The notes: generated from the sequence alone by a model not told the origin. DNA of 32,506 bases from Hyphomicrobiaceae bacterium (GCA_025351355.1 JANXWC010000027.1:1-32506); one strand, 5' to 3'. Counted from the first letter of the stretch, positions 16,701-24,624 are shown. Made by a program: numbers and translations.

Positions 16701-16920
16701 CAATCTGACCAACATTCTGGCAACTGCAGCGTCAGCGGTGGCATCGCCCTCTAACGGCACGCCGCAGTCAACGGTTGTGAATACGGCGTTCGCGACGGCA
16801 ATGGGTGTGCTTGTCAAGGACGCAGGCAATGCAGTTGTCGTGGGCCTGCCCGTTACGTTCACCGTAAACCCTGTCGGGGCGCTGGCGGGAGTTTTGCAGG
16901 CGGTAGCACAGAAACGGTGA
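13726..16920 (+). CDS. Giant Ig-like repeat autotransporter adhesin, N-terminal part
   Basis: This frame encodes a signal peptide (LVRRMLLVVLLTGGHLGLLT then AQAQ as likely cleavage site) and about nine and a half tandem Ig-like domains of about 95 residues. They share the pattern SxGxxQSTTIxTxF..L.A.V.D..GN.VPGV.VTFTAP..GASG.F...T.T..TNASGIATA..F.AN..AGTYTVTA, typical of Big_1-type domains of invasins and autotransporters. Composition is extremely rich in Thr, Ala, Ser, Gly and Val. I place the start at GTG 13726 (GGGG upstream, arginines before the hydrophobic core); 13600, 13762 and 13771 are alternatives. In the tenth domain the frame slips after VNPVG, runs 12 wrong codons and ends. The continuation follows in the -1 frame, so this is the front half of one gene. 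Confidence 0.85.
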   Translation: MNSILAFWSSHLVRRMLLVVLLTGGHLGLLTAGAQAQVPAQLTPVSGSGQSTTVDTLFANPLKVIVQNGSGNTLPNIPVTFTAPAGTAATTPTAIFNGSGNTITVNTDATGTATVPAAFVKASQRASQYTVDVSAGTVTSTISLINAPGPAATISVSQGAGQQGTISTSLPISFVALVVDGFGNPTPGVGVTFTAPSSGASGSFSGSLTSLTTTSASGLATAAAFAFNSNAGVFNVVANKTTAPLALPANFNLISIPGAATQIKTSQGASQTTVISTNFATVLQALVLDASNNPVPGIDVTFTAPSTGASATFAGGLATVTATTNASGIAIATTLTANTTAGTFNISAAFTGGSVNFSMTNMPGAAASIAVNAGDNQSTTITLNFATSLSVIVKDAGGNVVPGAVITFAAPVSGASGLFGASTSTTATTNASGIATATTFKANAIAGTYAITVTFGSITTSFTTITNLNPFAIDVNIGSGQSTTITTTFGTLLSAKVSTSGGAGIAGLVVTFTAPGSGPSGAFGGSLTKTATTDVNGIATATAFTANATGGVYTVTASVAGVGTSASFTLTNNNPFAIVAQVGDGQQTTISTNYPTKLTARVKDSLGNGIAGLVVTFTAPGSGASGLFGASLTSTATTNASGDAVSATFKANATTGTVIVNATVAGIGTPAAFTLTNLTPVVTSMTASPAGGTPQSTAINTAFSTAIGVLVKDLNAIIVPGASVLFTVNPSVGGAAASFSSGTTATVIANASGIATAPTLTANGVAGTYTVTVTAGTATFIFTLTNRAPSGISANTGTPQVTLINTAFGAKLQAKVVDAGGFAVSGVVVTFTAPGSAFTGSFGGSATTTAITDSAGLATSGTITANGVVGSYVVSASVTGVGATASFNLTNTTPVSIAASGSSTPQSTVISTNFGTLLQATVLDATNAPVAGVTVTFTAPPSGASGLFGASLTKTAVTNSSGIATASAFTANATAGAFVVTAGVTGLTSANFNLTNILATAASAVASPSNGTPQSTVVNTAFATAMGVLVKDAGNAVVVGLPVTFTVNPVGALAGVLQAVAQKR
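16876..16879 (+). other. Frame break: apparent one-base deletion in a G run
   Basis: At CCTGTCGGGGCG the Ig repeat leaves its frame. Adding one G here would restore the sequence VNPVG-GAGGSFAGGSTETVNTN, which matches the sister repeat VNPSVGGAAASF. Downstream the correct repeat sequence is read in the -1 frame from about 16880 onward. Either the gene is inactivated or varied here, or the base is a sequencing or assembly error. Confidence 0.85.
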
Positions 16921-19900
16921 ACACCAACGCATCTGGCATCGCGACTGCGTCATCCTTCACGGCGAATGGTGTGGCGGGAACGTACACGGTCACGGCAATC
17001 GCCGGATCGCAGAGCGTCACTTTCACGTTGTCGAACACGGTTACGCCAGTGGCCATTGCGCCGACGGCTGGCAACAATCAGTCAGCAGTCATCAGCACCA
17101 GCTTCACCAACCAGCTTAAAGCCACAGTCACCGGTGCAGGTGGTGTTGTGATCCCTGGAGCCGTGGTTGTTTTCACCGCGCCGACAACAGGTCCGCGTGC
17201 CACTTTCGGTGGTGCAAGCTCGGTGACAGTTGTGACCGACGCGGCAGGTATTGCGACCGCACCCGTGGCGCTGGCAGGCTCGGTTACGACCAGCTACAGC
17301 GTCACGGCCACTGTGCAAGGCACTGCGGTTTCGACGATCTTCACTTTGACAAACACGCCGGGTGCGGCATTCGCGATCACGCAAGTGTCTGGCAGCGGGC
17401 AATCGACACCGCTTGGTGCCGATTTCGCACAGCCGCTGATGGCTGTCGTGAAAGATGTCAGCGGCAACGTTATCCCCGGCGTCTCAGTGACTTTCAATGC
17501 TCCCACAACCGGCGCGAAAGCGGCGTTTGTCGGCGGCCTGGCATCTGTAACGGTGACGACGGATGCTTCTGGCAATGCCACATCGACGCTGCTGACTTCA
17601 GCAGGCGCCACGGGTGCCGTTACGGTCAACGCCAAGGTTAACAACTCGGCGCCATCGGTCAATTTCTCACTGACGAATAACGCGGCCGCTCCCGGATCGG
17701 TCGCTCTGCAAGGCCCCAGTTCACAAACCACCATGGTGAACACCACCTTCGGCGCGACGCTGCAAGCAAAGGTTCTCGATACGCTCGGCAATCCGGTATC
17801 CGGCGTCACTGTGACGTTTACGGTACCAACAACGGGTACGACCGGCGCGTTCGGCGGCGCGGCGACAGTGACCGCAACAACCAACGCAGCAGGCATCGCA
17901 ACAAGCCCGGCGCTGAAGGCGAATACGGTATCCGGCACCTTCTTCGCACAAGCAACGATCCCGGGCGTGGCTATACCTGCCGTCTACACAATGACCAACA
18001 CGCCTGATTCACCTGTGGCGATCTCGATCGTGAGCGGAACACCGCAATCAACCATCGTCGGAACGGCATTCGCGGCGCCACTGGTCGCCCAGGTGAAGGA
18101 CGTCTACGGCAACCTCGTCCCCAACGCGACCATCAACTTTCTTGCGCCGACCGTCGGTGCGGTCGGATCGTTCTCCGGTCCAACCAACAGCGCGACAGTC
18201 ACAACTGATACGAACGGCAAGGCGACATCGCCTGCTATCACAGCCAATCTGATTGCCGGCACATATACCGTGTCTGCAGCCATCCCTGGCGTCGCGTTCG
18301 TGAACTATAACCTCACGAATACGCCGGCACCGGCAAGCATTGTCGCCAGTGGTTCATCAACCCAGACAACGCCGATCACGACATCCTTCGGCACGGCGCT
18401 GCAGGTGACCGTCAGAGATACATCGAACCTTCCGGTTCAGGGTGCAGTCGTCACGTTCGCGGCGGTCACCGCGACCAACGGTGCGACCGCAACGCTGTCG
18501 ACTTTGACAGCGACGACAAACGCGGCCGGGGTCGCCAGCGTGATCGCAACCGCTAACGGAACGGCCGGCAGCTATCAAGTGACCGCGAGCGTCGCCGGCT
18601 TGGCAACACAGTTGACGTTTAATTTGACGAATACGGCTGGCGCGGCGTCGACAGTGTCGGTGACAGGCGCCTCGACCCAGACGACGCCGGTCACAACAAC
18701 CTTTGGTACCGCGTTGCAGGCAACGGTGAAGGACGGAAGCAACAATCCAGTTTCTGGCGTGGTTGTGACGTTCGTGGTGGTGCCCGCATCTGGCGGCGCA
18801 ACCGCGACGTTGTCCGCGCTGACGGCGACGACAGACGCATCAGGTGTCGCCGGTGTTACGGCTACGGCCGATGCGACAGCGGGATCGTACACGGTGACGG
18901 CAACAGCTGCCGGCATCGCAGGAACGACGCTGACGTATAACCTCACAAATACAGCCAGTGCGCCCACATTGATCTCGGTCAGCGGCGGGGCCACGCAATC
19001 AACGCCAATCACAACAGCTTTCGGCACCGCGTTGCAGGCAAACGTGAAGGACGGCAGCAACAATGCGGTTTCCGGCGTGATTGTGACATTCGTGGTGGTG
19101 CCCGCGTCAGGCGGCGCAACGGCGACGTTGTCTGCGCTGACGGCGACGACGAACGCATCAGGCGTTGCCAGTGTCACGGCGACGGCAAATGCGACAGCGG
19201 GATCGTACACGGTGACGGCAACAGCTGCCGGCATCGCAGGAACGACGCTGACGTATAATCTTGCGAATACCGCGGGGGCTGCATCGTCGATCGTGGCAAC
19301 CGGAGGAGTGACGCAGTCCACACTGATCTCGACTGCGTTCGGCACGCAGTTGCAGGTGTCCGTAAAAGACACCTCCGGCAATCCGGTTCCCGGTGTTACG
19401 GTGACGTTTGCCGCGCCAAGTTCGGGGGCAAGCGCGACGCTGTCCGCGCTGACGGTGACGACGAACGCAGCAGGCGTCGCCAGTGTAGTGGCGACCGCCA
19501 ACGGGACCGTCGGCACCTACTCGGTGACCGCATCGGTTGCAGGCATAGCAACGCCGATCAGCTTCTCGCTGACGAATAACGGCACACCAGGCTTGAAGCT
19601 CACGGTCACGGGGGCACCGAATATCATCTCCGCCCCGGGCCAAACTGTTACGTTTACGTACGTCGTCCAAAACTCAGGGAACGTAGTGGTTTCCAATCTG
19701 GTTCTTGCCGACCAAAAGATCCAGGGGATTGCCTGCCCAGCGACGACACTCGCCGTGAACGCTTCAATGACTTGCACGGCGCTATATGTTTCCAAACCTG
19801 CCGACATCCTGAATGGCGGCATCGTGAGCGTGGCGCAGGTCACAGGGACCTCTCCGGCCGGCGCAGCTGCTTCGACAGTGGTGACAGCGAAGGTTGGGGT

Positions 19901-21230
19901 CGACGCCGATGCCGTTCGCAAAAAGACTGTCGATGCGAATAAAGAGTTCATGCAGAACCGCGCACGCGCTCTGACATCCATGGCTCCGAATGCTCAGCGC
20001 CTGCAGCATCGCTTGAACGACTACGTCTTCGGCAACTCCGATGAAGAGCAAGAGCCCACACCTGCTCCGGAAGGCGGACGATATGACACGCTCAAGGCCT
20101 TCGATACGCCAAGCGCGCCATCAATGCCGGATGTGCGGCAGTCGATCCTCGGCGGACGCAACGGCTCGATCTTCGGCTCGCAGCAACCCACAACTCCAGG
20201 CGCCAACCTGCGTTATGGGATGGCTCTACCGGGTGATGCGGATAACAATGGGATGCCCGGCGAAAGCTCGCGTTCCGCCACAGCCTCGCCGTTCTCGGTG
20301 GGCGGCGACGGGGACGATCACAATGGTCGCCTCAACTTCTCGACAAGTCTGTCGGAGATGCGCTCGGCAGCGCTGGCGCAGGAAACCGCCAAGTTGAATG
20401 GTTCTGAGCAATTGGGCGCAGCGACTGATCGCAGCACACGCCGCGCCGGTGATGACAAACTGGACATCTGGGTTGAGGGACAATCGAGCTACTTCACGAC
20501 CGACGGCATCGATGGCCGTCGCAAGGGCAAAGCTTCAGTGCTCTATGCCGGTAGCGACGTCGTGGTGGCGCCGGGCCTTATCATCGGTGCGTTGTACCAG
20601 CGCGATTGGCTCAGCGATCAATCGACGACACTCGGCCAGAACCGCGACGGTGCGGACTGGATGGCTGGCCCATACGTCGGGATGCGCTTGACGAAGAACA
20701 TCTACTTCGATGCACGCTTTGCCTGGGGTAAAGCGACAAACCACGTGGATCCTCTCGGCGCCTACACCGATACATTTGAAACCGCACGCAAGCTGGCGAG
20801 CGCGCGGCTTACAGGCGACTGGACCCATGGCGCTTGGCGTTTCCGGCCATCTGCGGATCTGACCTACTTCACCGAGTCTCAGAAGTCATACGTCAACCAG
20901 ATTGGGATCGACATTCCAGACTCGCGCATATCGCTTGGCCGCATCACATTTGGTCCTGAAATCGGCTATCGCATGCAGTTGCCACAACAAATGGTGCTCG
21001 AACCGTACGTTGGGCTGAAGGGTGTGTGGGACTTCGCTAAGAGCAAGGATGTCAGCGCCGGCGGAGTAGCTCTAGCGCCAGATGTGCTGACGGGTCGCGT
21101 GGAAGTTGGTGCATCACTTAAAACTGCGAGCGGAGTGTCCTTTCGCGCGGTGGGCGCCTATGACGGGCTGGGCACATCGAACTATCGCGCCTGGCAAGGT
21201 CAAGGGTTTGTGATTGTGCCACTTAAGTGA
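16917..21230 (+). CDS. Giant Ig-like repeat autotransporter adhesin, C-terminal part with beta-barrel
   Basis: This 1437-codon frame starts inside Ig domain 10 (NTNASGIATASSFTANG) and has no start site of its own; coding really begins near 16880, in the frame continuing from the upstream ORF. It holds eight more Ig-like domains (to about residue 888) and a DUF11-like domain (about 890-1000) with a cysteine pair in IACPATTLAVNASMTC. A charged linker follows (QNRARALTSMAPNAQRLQHR, then EEQEPTPAPEGG). The C-terminal 260 residues, from about DKLDIWVEGQSSYFT, alternate as autotransporter beta-barrel strands (GPYVGMRL, YFDARFAWG, EPYVGLKGVWDF). The last residues are GFVIVPLK, lacking the usual terminal aromatic. 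The barrel would insert in the outer membrane and expose the repeats. This part alone has no signal peptide. Confidence 0.87.
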   Translation: MNTNASGIATASSFTANGVAGTYTVTAIAGSQSVTFTLSNTVTPVAIAPTAGNNQSAVISTSFTNQLKATVTGAGGVVIPGAVVVFTAPTTGPRATFGGASSVTVVTDAAGIATAPVALAGSVTTSYSVTATVQGTAVSTIFTLTNTPGAAFAITQVSGSGQSTPLGADFAQPLMAVVKDVSGNVIPGVSVTFNAPTTGAKAAFVGGLASVTVTTDASGNATSTLLTSAGATGAVTVNAKVNNSAPSVNFSLTNNAAAPGSVALQGPSSQTTMVNTTFGATLQAKVLDTLGNPVSGVTVTFTVPTTGTTGAFGGAATVTATTNAAGIATSPALKANTVSGTFFAQATIPGVAIPAVYTMTNTPDSPVAISIVSGTPQSTIVGTAFAAPLVAQVKDVYGNLVPNATINFLAPTVGAVGSFSGPTNSATVTTDTNGKATSPAITANLIAGTYTVSAAIPGVAFVNYNLTNTPAPASIVASGSSTQTTPITTSFGTALQVTVRDTSNLPVQGAVVTFAAVTATNGATATLSTLTATTNAAGVASVIATANGTAGSYQVTASVAGLATQLTFNLTNTAGAASTVSVTGASTQTTPVTTTFGTALQATVKDGSNNPVSGVVVTFVVVPASGGATATLSALTATTDASGVAGVTATADATAGSYTVTATAAGIAGTTLTYNLTNTASAPTLISVSGGATQSTPITTAFGTALQANVKDGSNNAVSGVIVTFVVVPASGGATATLSALTATTNASGVASVTATANATAGSYTVTATAAGIAGTTLTYNLANTAGAASSIVATGGVTQSTLISTAFGTQLQVSVKDTSGNPVPGVTVTFAAPSSGASATLSALTVTTNAAGVASVVATANGTVGTYSVTASVAGIATPISFSLTNNGTPGLKLTVTGAPNIISAPGQTVTFTYVVQNSGNVVVSNLVLADQKIQGIACPATTLAVNASMTCTALYVSKPADILNGGIVSVAQVTGTSPAGAAASTVVTAKVGVDADAVRKKTVDANKEFMQNRARALTSMAPNAQRLQHRLNDYVFGNSDEEQEPTPAPEGGRYDTLKAFDTPSAPSMPDVRQSILGGRNGSIFGSQQPTTPGANLRYGMALPGDADNNGMPGESSRSATASPFSVGGDGDDHNGRLNFSTSLSEMRSAALAQETAKLNGSEQLGAATDRSTRRAGDDKLDIWVEGQSSYFTTDGIDGRRKGKASVLYAGSDVVVAPGLIIGALYQRDWLSDQSTTLGQNRDGADWMAGPYVGMRLTKNIYFDARFAWGKATNHVDPLGAYTDTFETARKLASARLTGDWTHGAWRFRPSADLTYFTESQKSYVNQIGIDIPDSRISLGRITFGPEIGYRMQLPQQMVLEPYVGLKGVWDFAKSKDVSAGGVALAPDVLTGRVEVGASLKTASGVSFRAVGAYDGLGTSNYRAWQGQGFVIVPLK
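18871..19258 (+). repeat. Recently duplicated Ig unit (70-base identical blocks)
   Basis: The block at 18871-18940 is identical to that at 19189-19258, an offset of 318 bases (106 codons, one Ig unit). The preceding parts of the two units are also nearly the same (FVVVPASGGATATLSALTAT in both). This is the most recent duplication visible in the array and marks where copy number could change by recombination. Confidence 0.85.
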
Positions 21231-21586
21231 GTGGGGTGGATGTCTCGCAATAGACAACTGTGTTGGCGACTGACTGGGTGACTTTATGAGTCGACCGGCT
21301 CAGAAACACAATCCATGAAGCGATGTCAGAGCAAGCATTGGGCGCTGCTGAGTGGAGGCACAGCCAGGTACTTGTTTGGACAGTCCGATGTTGAGCCGTT
21401 AAAGATAAGTAGTCTCCGGTTCGGCGCGAAAACCGCTTTCAGGAGCAAAGGCAGCGTGGAGACAACGACCGGCGCGGCGGTCTGGCGAATGTCCCCAAGC
21501 CACCTCCAGTTGCCTGTTGAGGGTGCATCGTGATAGGCCCGGTGGAAACAGGAGCAGTTGCCGGTTATCGAACTCGGGAGACAGGA
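21231..21586. other. Intergenic region between adhesin and soxY
   Basis: No supported gene. A 72-codon frame from ATG 21315 to 21533 has no recognisable domain and no good ribosome site, so I do not call it. I see no strong terminator behind the adhesin stop codon. Confidence 0.5.
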
Positions 21587-22066
21587 ATGGGCGCCACAAC
21601 AGCGGCGACACAAGCCAAAGAGACAACACGCCGCGGCTTTCTTTTGGGCGGGGTCGCTGGCGCTGCCGCGTGGCTGGCGTTCAATGGCTGTGCATCCGCC
21701 GCCAGCGACGTCTTCGCCGCCGAATTCAAGAAGGTGGTGGCCGACCGCAAGCTGCTCGAAGGCAAGATTAAGATCGATCTCCCGACCATTGCCGAGAACG
21801 GCCTCGTCGTGCCGCTCAACTTCGAGATCGAAAGTCCGATGACAGCAGCGGATTACGTCAAGTCCGTGCATTTCTTCGCCGAAGAAAATCCCAATCCGCA
21901 GGTGGCGAGCTTCTTTTTCACGCCACTGGCGCCGAAGGCTGCCGCCTCCATCCGCATCCGGCTGGCGCGCACGCAGAACATCGTCGCGGTCGCCGAAATG
22001 TCCAACGGCGATCTCTATACCGCGCGCAGGGAAATCAAAGTCACCATCGGCGGCTGCGGCGGTTGA
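21587..22066 (+). CDS. soxY: SoxY sulfur-oxidation carrier protein
   Basis: This 159-residue periplasmic protein carries sulfur intermediates of thiosulfate oxidation on a C-terminal cysteine. A Tat signal is visible (TTRRGFLLGGVAGAAAWLA, arginines at 15-16), followed by the SoxY beta-sandwich (about 42-153), and the protein ends exactly in the swinging-arm motif GGCGG with Cys157. The ATG at 21587 has GGGAG six bases upstream; a GTG at 21530 would add 19 residues ahead of the Tat signal and is unlikely. soxZ follows 68 bases later. No soxA, X, B or CD gene is in the window, so the pair either serves enzymes encoded elsewhere or works with another sulfur pathway. Confidence 0.95.
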   Translation: MGATTAATQAKETTRRGFLLGGVAGAAAWLAFNGCASAASDVFAAEFKKVVADRKLLEGKIKIDLPTIAENGLVVPLNFEIESPMTAADYVKSVHFFAEENPNPQVASFFFTPLAPKAAASIRIRLARTQNIVAVAEMSNGDLYTARREIKVTIGGCGG

Positions 22067-22134
22067 TCCGCCTCAACGCATCCGGTCGACACTTGATAAG
22101 CCAGCAGTCCTAAGTTGCACTCGAAAGTTCCGTT

Positions 22135-22470
22135 ATGGCTGAAACTCCGAAACCCGTCCCCCGCGTGCGCATGCCGACCACAGCCAAAGCCGGCGAAGTG
22201 ATCGAGGTCAAAACCTTGATTGCGCACGAGATGGAAAGCGGCCAGCGCCGGGACGCTGCCGGTCAGCTGGTTCCGCGCAAGATCATCAAGCAGTTCACGG
22301 CCGCTTTCAACGGTCAGGAAATCATGCGTTCCGATTGGAACTCGGCGATTTCCTCCAACCCCTTCCTATCGTTCTTCGTGCGCGTGCCGGAAACCGGCAC
22401 CTTTTCGTTCAGCTGGCTCGATGACGACGGCTCGATCTACAAAGCCGAACAGAAAATCAACGTCACCTGA
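22135..22470 (+). CDS. soxZ: SoxZ sulfur-oxidation carrier partner
   Basis: This 111-residue protein is the Ig-like partner that forms the SoxYZ heterodimer. Length and pattern fit: PRVRMPTTAKAGEVIEVKTL near the start, the HEMESGQRRDAAGQLVPRKI loop and the C-terminal FSFSWLDDDGSIYKAEQKI strands. It has no signal peptide of its own, as usual, because SoxZ is exported with Tat-dependent SoxY. The ribosome site is weak (GAAAG), but the start is fixed by homology. It follows soxY in the same direction and precedes the SDR gene by 38 bases, so all three are probably one transcript. Confidence 0.95.
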   Translation: MAETPKPVPRVRMPTTAKAGEVIEVKTLIAHEMESGQRRDAAGQLVPRKIIKQFTAAFNGQEIMRSDWNSAISSNPFLSFFVRVPETGTFSFSWLDDDGSIYKAEQKINVT

Positions 22471-22508
22471 TCGCGCCTTAACCTACATGACACGGTGGCG
22501 GAAAATTC

Positions 22509-23279
22509 ATGTCGAATGATAGCTCAGGTTTGCTCGCTGGACGGGTGGCGGTGGTTACCGGCGGCAGCAATGGCATTGGCGCGGCAGCGGTTCGTATGCT
22601 GGCGGCTCAAGGTGCGACGGTGATTATCGGCTACAACAAGGGTGCCGATCGTGCTGAAGAGCTGCGCGCCTCGCTGCCGGCGGGCGGTCATTGCATCCAA
22701 CAGATCACCAATGAAACCAGCGCCAGCATCGACGCGCTCGCTCACCTGATGAAAACGCGCTATGGCCGCTGCGACATCCTGGTCAACTCCGGCGGCACAA
22801 CACAGCCGGTGCCGCATGCCAACCTCGATCAGCTGACCGACGCGCTGTTTGACCAGATCCTGATCACCAACGTGCGCGGACCATTTGCAGCGGTGCGTGC
22901 GCTCGCGGCTTTGCTGCAGGCAAGTGCTGCGGACGGCGCAGCGTCAGTGATCGTCAATGTCTCATCGATCGCGGCGTTCACCGCGCAGGGCAGCAACATC
23001 GCCTACTGCGCCTCGAAGGCCGCGCTCGACACCATGACCGCGTCGCTGGCGCGCGTGCTCGGACCTGATATCCGTGTATTGTGCGTTTCGCCAGGTGCCG
23101 TTGCCACCGATTTCGTCGCTGGTCGCGGCCGGGGCCAGCTCGAAAAAATGGCCGCTAGCACGCCGCTGCAGCGCGTCACGGAGCCCGACGACGTCGCTCG
23201 CGCGATCATGGCTGCAATCACAATGCTGACGGCATCGACAGGCACCTCGATCGTCGTCGACGGAGGTCGCCACCTGTAG
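22509..23279 (+). CDS. SDR-family NAD(P)-dependent oxidoreductase (FabG-like)
   Basis: This 256-residue classical short-chain dehydrogenase has the Rossmann motif TGGSNGIG (17-24), a variant NSGG structural motif (93-96, usually NNAG or NAGG), the catalytic serine in NVSS (150-153), Tyr166-x3-Lys170 (YCASK) and the SPGAVATDF segment typical of FabG-like 3-oxoacyl reductases and sugar/alcohol dehydrogenases. The C-terminal VVDGGRHL is the usual end. Substrate cannot be deduced. It starts 38 bases after soxZ, probably cotranscribed, although no functional tie to sulfur oxidation is known to me. Confidence 0.9.
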   Translation: MSNDSSGLLAGRVAVVTGGSNGIGAAAVRMLAAQGATVIIGYNKGADRAEELRASLPAGGHCIQQITNETSASIDALAHLMKTRYGRCDILVNSGGTTQPVPHANLDQLTDALFDQILITNVRGPFAAVRALAALLQASAADGAASVIVNVSSIAAFTAQGSNIAYCASKAALDTMTASLARVLGPDIRVLCVSPGAVATDFVAGRGRGQLEKMAASTPLQRVTEPDDVARAIMAAITMLTASTGTSIVVDGGRHL

Positions 23280-23392
23280 TAATCGGGTTGCTGTTGCGCG
23301 TAGGTGAGCGGGGCGGCAGCCAACTGTTCACGCTTGCACGAGACGCTTGCACGGACGGCCACATCCCGCTATCACCCAGCGATGCTTGGCAT

Positions 23393-23468
23393 GCCGCAAT
23401 AGCTCAGTTGGTAGAGCACGTCATTCGTAATGACGGGGTCACAGGTTCGAATCCTGTTTGCGGCACCA
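23393..23468 (+). tRNA. tRNA-Thr (anticodon CGT)
   Basis: A full cloverleaf can be drawn: acceptor stem GCCGCAA/TTGCGGC, D-stem GCTC/GAGC, anticodon stem CGTCA/TGACG with loop TTCGTAA (anticodon CGT at 23426-23428, reading ACG), and T-stem ACAGG/CCTGT with loop TTCGAAT. Discriminator A and an encoded CCA follow, for 76 bases in all. CGT identifies a threonine tRNA. Confidence 0.97.
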
Positions 23469-23847
23469 ACAAAATCAATAACTTAAATCTATTTTTAAGG
23501 CTTCCCAAGTTTCTTTGGTTGCACGCCGGTTACAAAAAATCGCGGCGCGCAATTGTCTGAGCGGCCCAAATTCATCCATCGGCAGCCCGATGAGCGACCC
23601 GTTGCGAATTCTGGACGAAACATGCGGGCAAGAGTGCGGGATATCCCGAGGTTATTAGCTCGCCGGGGCTCAGCCGCGGCGACGAGCTTGGCCCCGGCCA
23701 ACTTCAAGTACCGACGGAGATTCGGACTGGCCAATCACTCAGACAAGGTCTTCTGCGCGGTGATCAATCCAGAAGTGGCCGTTGCCAAAGTCATTGGCGC
23801 CTGCGTCAATGTTGCCAAGTCGACTGAGGGGGATAGGAGTAGCCGTA
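23469..23847. other. Intergenic region after tRNA-Thr
   Basis: The first 45 bases are strongly AT-rich; the rest has local composition. A 122-codon plus-strand frame (23553-23921) overlaps livG and a minus frame (23495-23734) lies opposite it; neither resembles a protein. I see no integrase fragment and no second copy of the tRNA 3' end in the window. The liv operon promoter is probably in this region but is not recognisable by eye. Confidence 0.5.
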
Positions 23848-24624
23848 ATGTCGTTGCTACGTCTCGAGGGGGTAACGCGCAGTTTCTACGGCATCAAGGC
23901 GCTCAACGGCGCCACCTTTGACGTCAGCGCTCGTGGCATCACGGGGCTGATCGGCCCCAATGGCGCAGGCAAGACAACGCTTTTCAACTGTATTACCGGC
24001 GTCGTTCCCGCGGACGGCGGCACAATCCTCTTTGACGGTCTCGACATCACCCGCATGCGGCCGGACCGGATCACCCAATTAGGACTGGTGCGCACATTCC
24101 AGATCTCTCGCGCGCTACCGCGAATGTCGGTGCTCGACAACATGCTGATTTACGGCACTGCCCAACCTGGCGAAGGCGTTCTGCAGGCGCTGGCCAGCTC
24201 CGCAAAGTCGCGCACAAGGGAGGCCGAACTTGTCGAGCGTGCCGTGACGATTGCCAAACGACTGAACCTGATGCAGGTTCTTCACAACCCAGCGTCTGAT
24301 CTCTCCGGCGGGCAGAAGAAACTTCTTGAAATTGGTCGTGCTCTGATGACCGAGCCGAAACTGATCCTGCTCGATGAGCCAATCGCCGGCGTCAATCCGA
24401 CATTAGCCAATGAGATCGGCGAACAATTGCGATCACTGACCAACGATGGCATCGCCATCCTGCTGATTGAGCACCACATGGATACGATTGCCCGCCTCTG
24501 CGATCGTGTCATCGTGCTGGCCGACGGCAGACATCTTGCGTCGGGATCATTTGCCGAAATTGCCGAAAATCTGAGTGTGCAGGAAGCCTACATGGGCCGC
24601 CGTTGGCGGAGCAGCGGCGGATGA
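23848..24624 (+). CDS. livG: Branched-chain-amino-acid-type ABC transporter ATPase (LivG-like)
   Basis: This 258-residue cytoplasmic ATPase powers a HAAT-family importer. Walker A GPNGAGKT (36-43), the signature LSGGQ (152-156), Walker B LILLDEP (172-178) and the switch histidine in LIEHHMD are intact. The longer first-half insertion (about 104-128) and the C-terminal VQEAYMGR motif distinguish LivG from LivF. I chose the ATG at 23848, which has AGGAG eight bases upstream; the frame is open to 23782 without similarity. livF overlaps its stop codon by four bases. The order G-F-binding protein-H-M, with catabolic genes behind it, suggests a substrate other than amino acids, as in many alphaproteobacterial aromatic-acid importers. 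Confidence 0.92.
   Translation: MSLLRLEGVTRSFYGIKALNGATFDVSARGITGLIGPNGAGKTTLFNCITGVVPADGGTILFDGLDITRMRPDRITQLGLVRTFQISRALPRMSVLDNMLIYGTAQPGEGVLQALASSAKSRTREAELVERAVTIAKRLNLMQVLHNPASDLSGGQKKLLEIGRALMTEPKLILLDEPIAGVNPTLANEIGEQLRSLTNDGIAILLIEHHMDTIARLCDRVIVLADGRHLASGSFAEIAENLSVQEAYMGRRWRSSGG

Larger units (their letters stand above)
13850..19580 (+). repeat. About 18 tandem Ig-like domain repeats
   Basis: Counting the recurring opening motif (xxxGxxQSTxIxTxF), I find ten units in the first frame and eight in the second, each about 285-318 bases. Most units differ substantially at the DNA level. Units 16 and 17 are nearly the same, which points to local duplication. In invasin-like adhesins such stacks form a rigid rod that holds the tip away from the outer membrane. 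Confidence 0.85.

Noticed and set aside
16870-16920. Programmed -1 frameshifting as explanation for the split adhesin
   Set aside because: No X-XXY-YYZ slippery heptamer with downstream structure is evident; the sister repeats show a simple missing base. Not excluded experimentally.
13850-19580. CRISPR-like regular repetition
   Set aside because: The periodicity is about 285-318 bases, codes in frame and reflects protein domains; no short conserved direct repeats with unique spacers.
21315-21533. 72-codon frame before soxY
   Set aside because: No similarity recognised, no ribosome site, ends just before the soxY leader.
23553-23921. 122-codon plus-strand frame after tRNA-Thr
   Set aside because: No domain, poor start site, and it overlaps the livG start in another frame.
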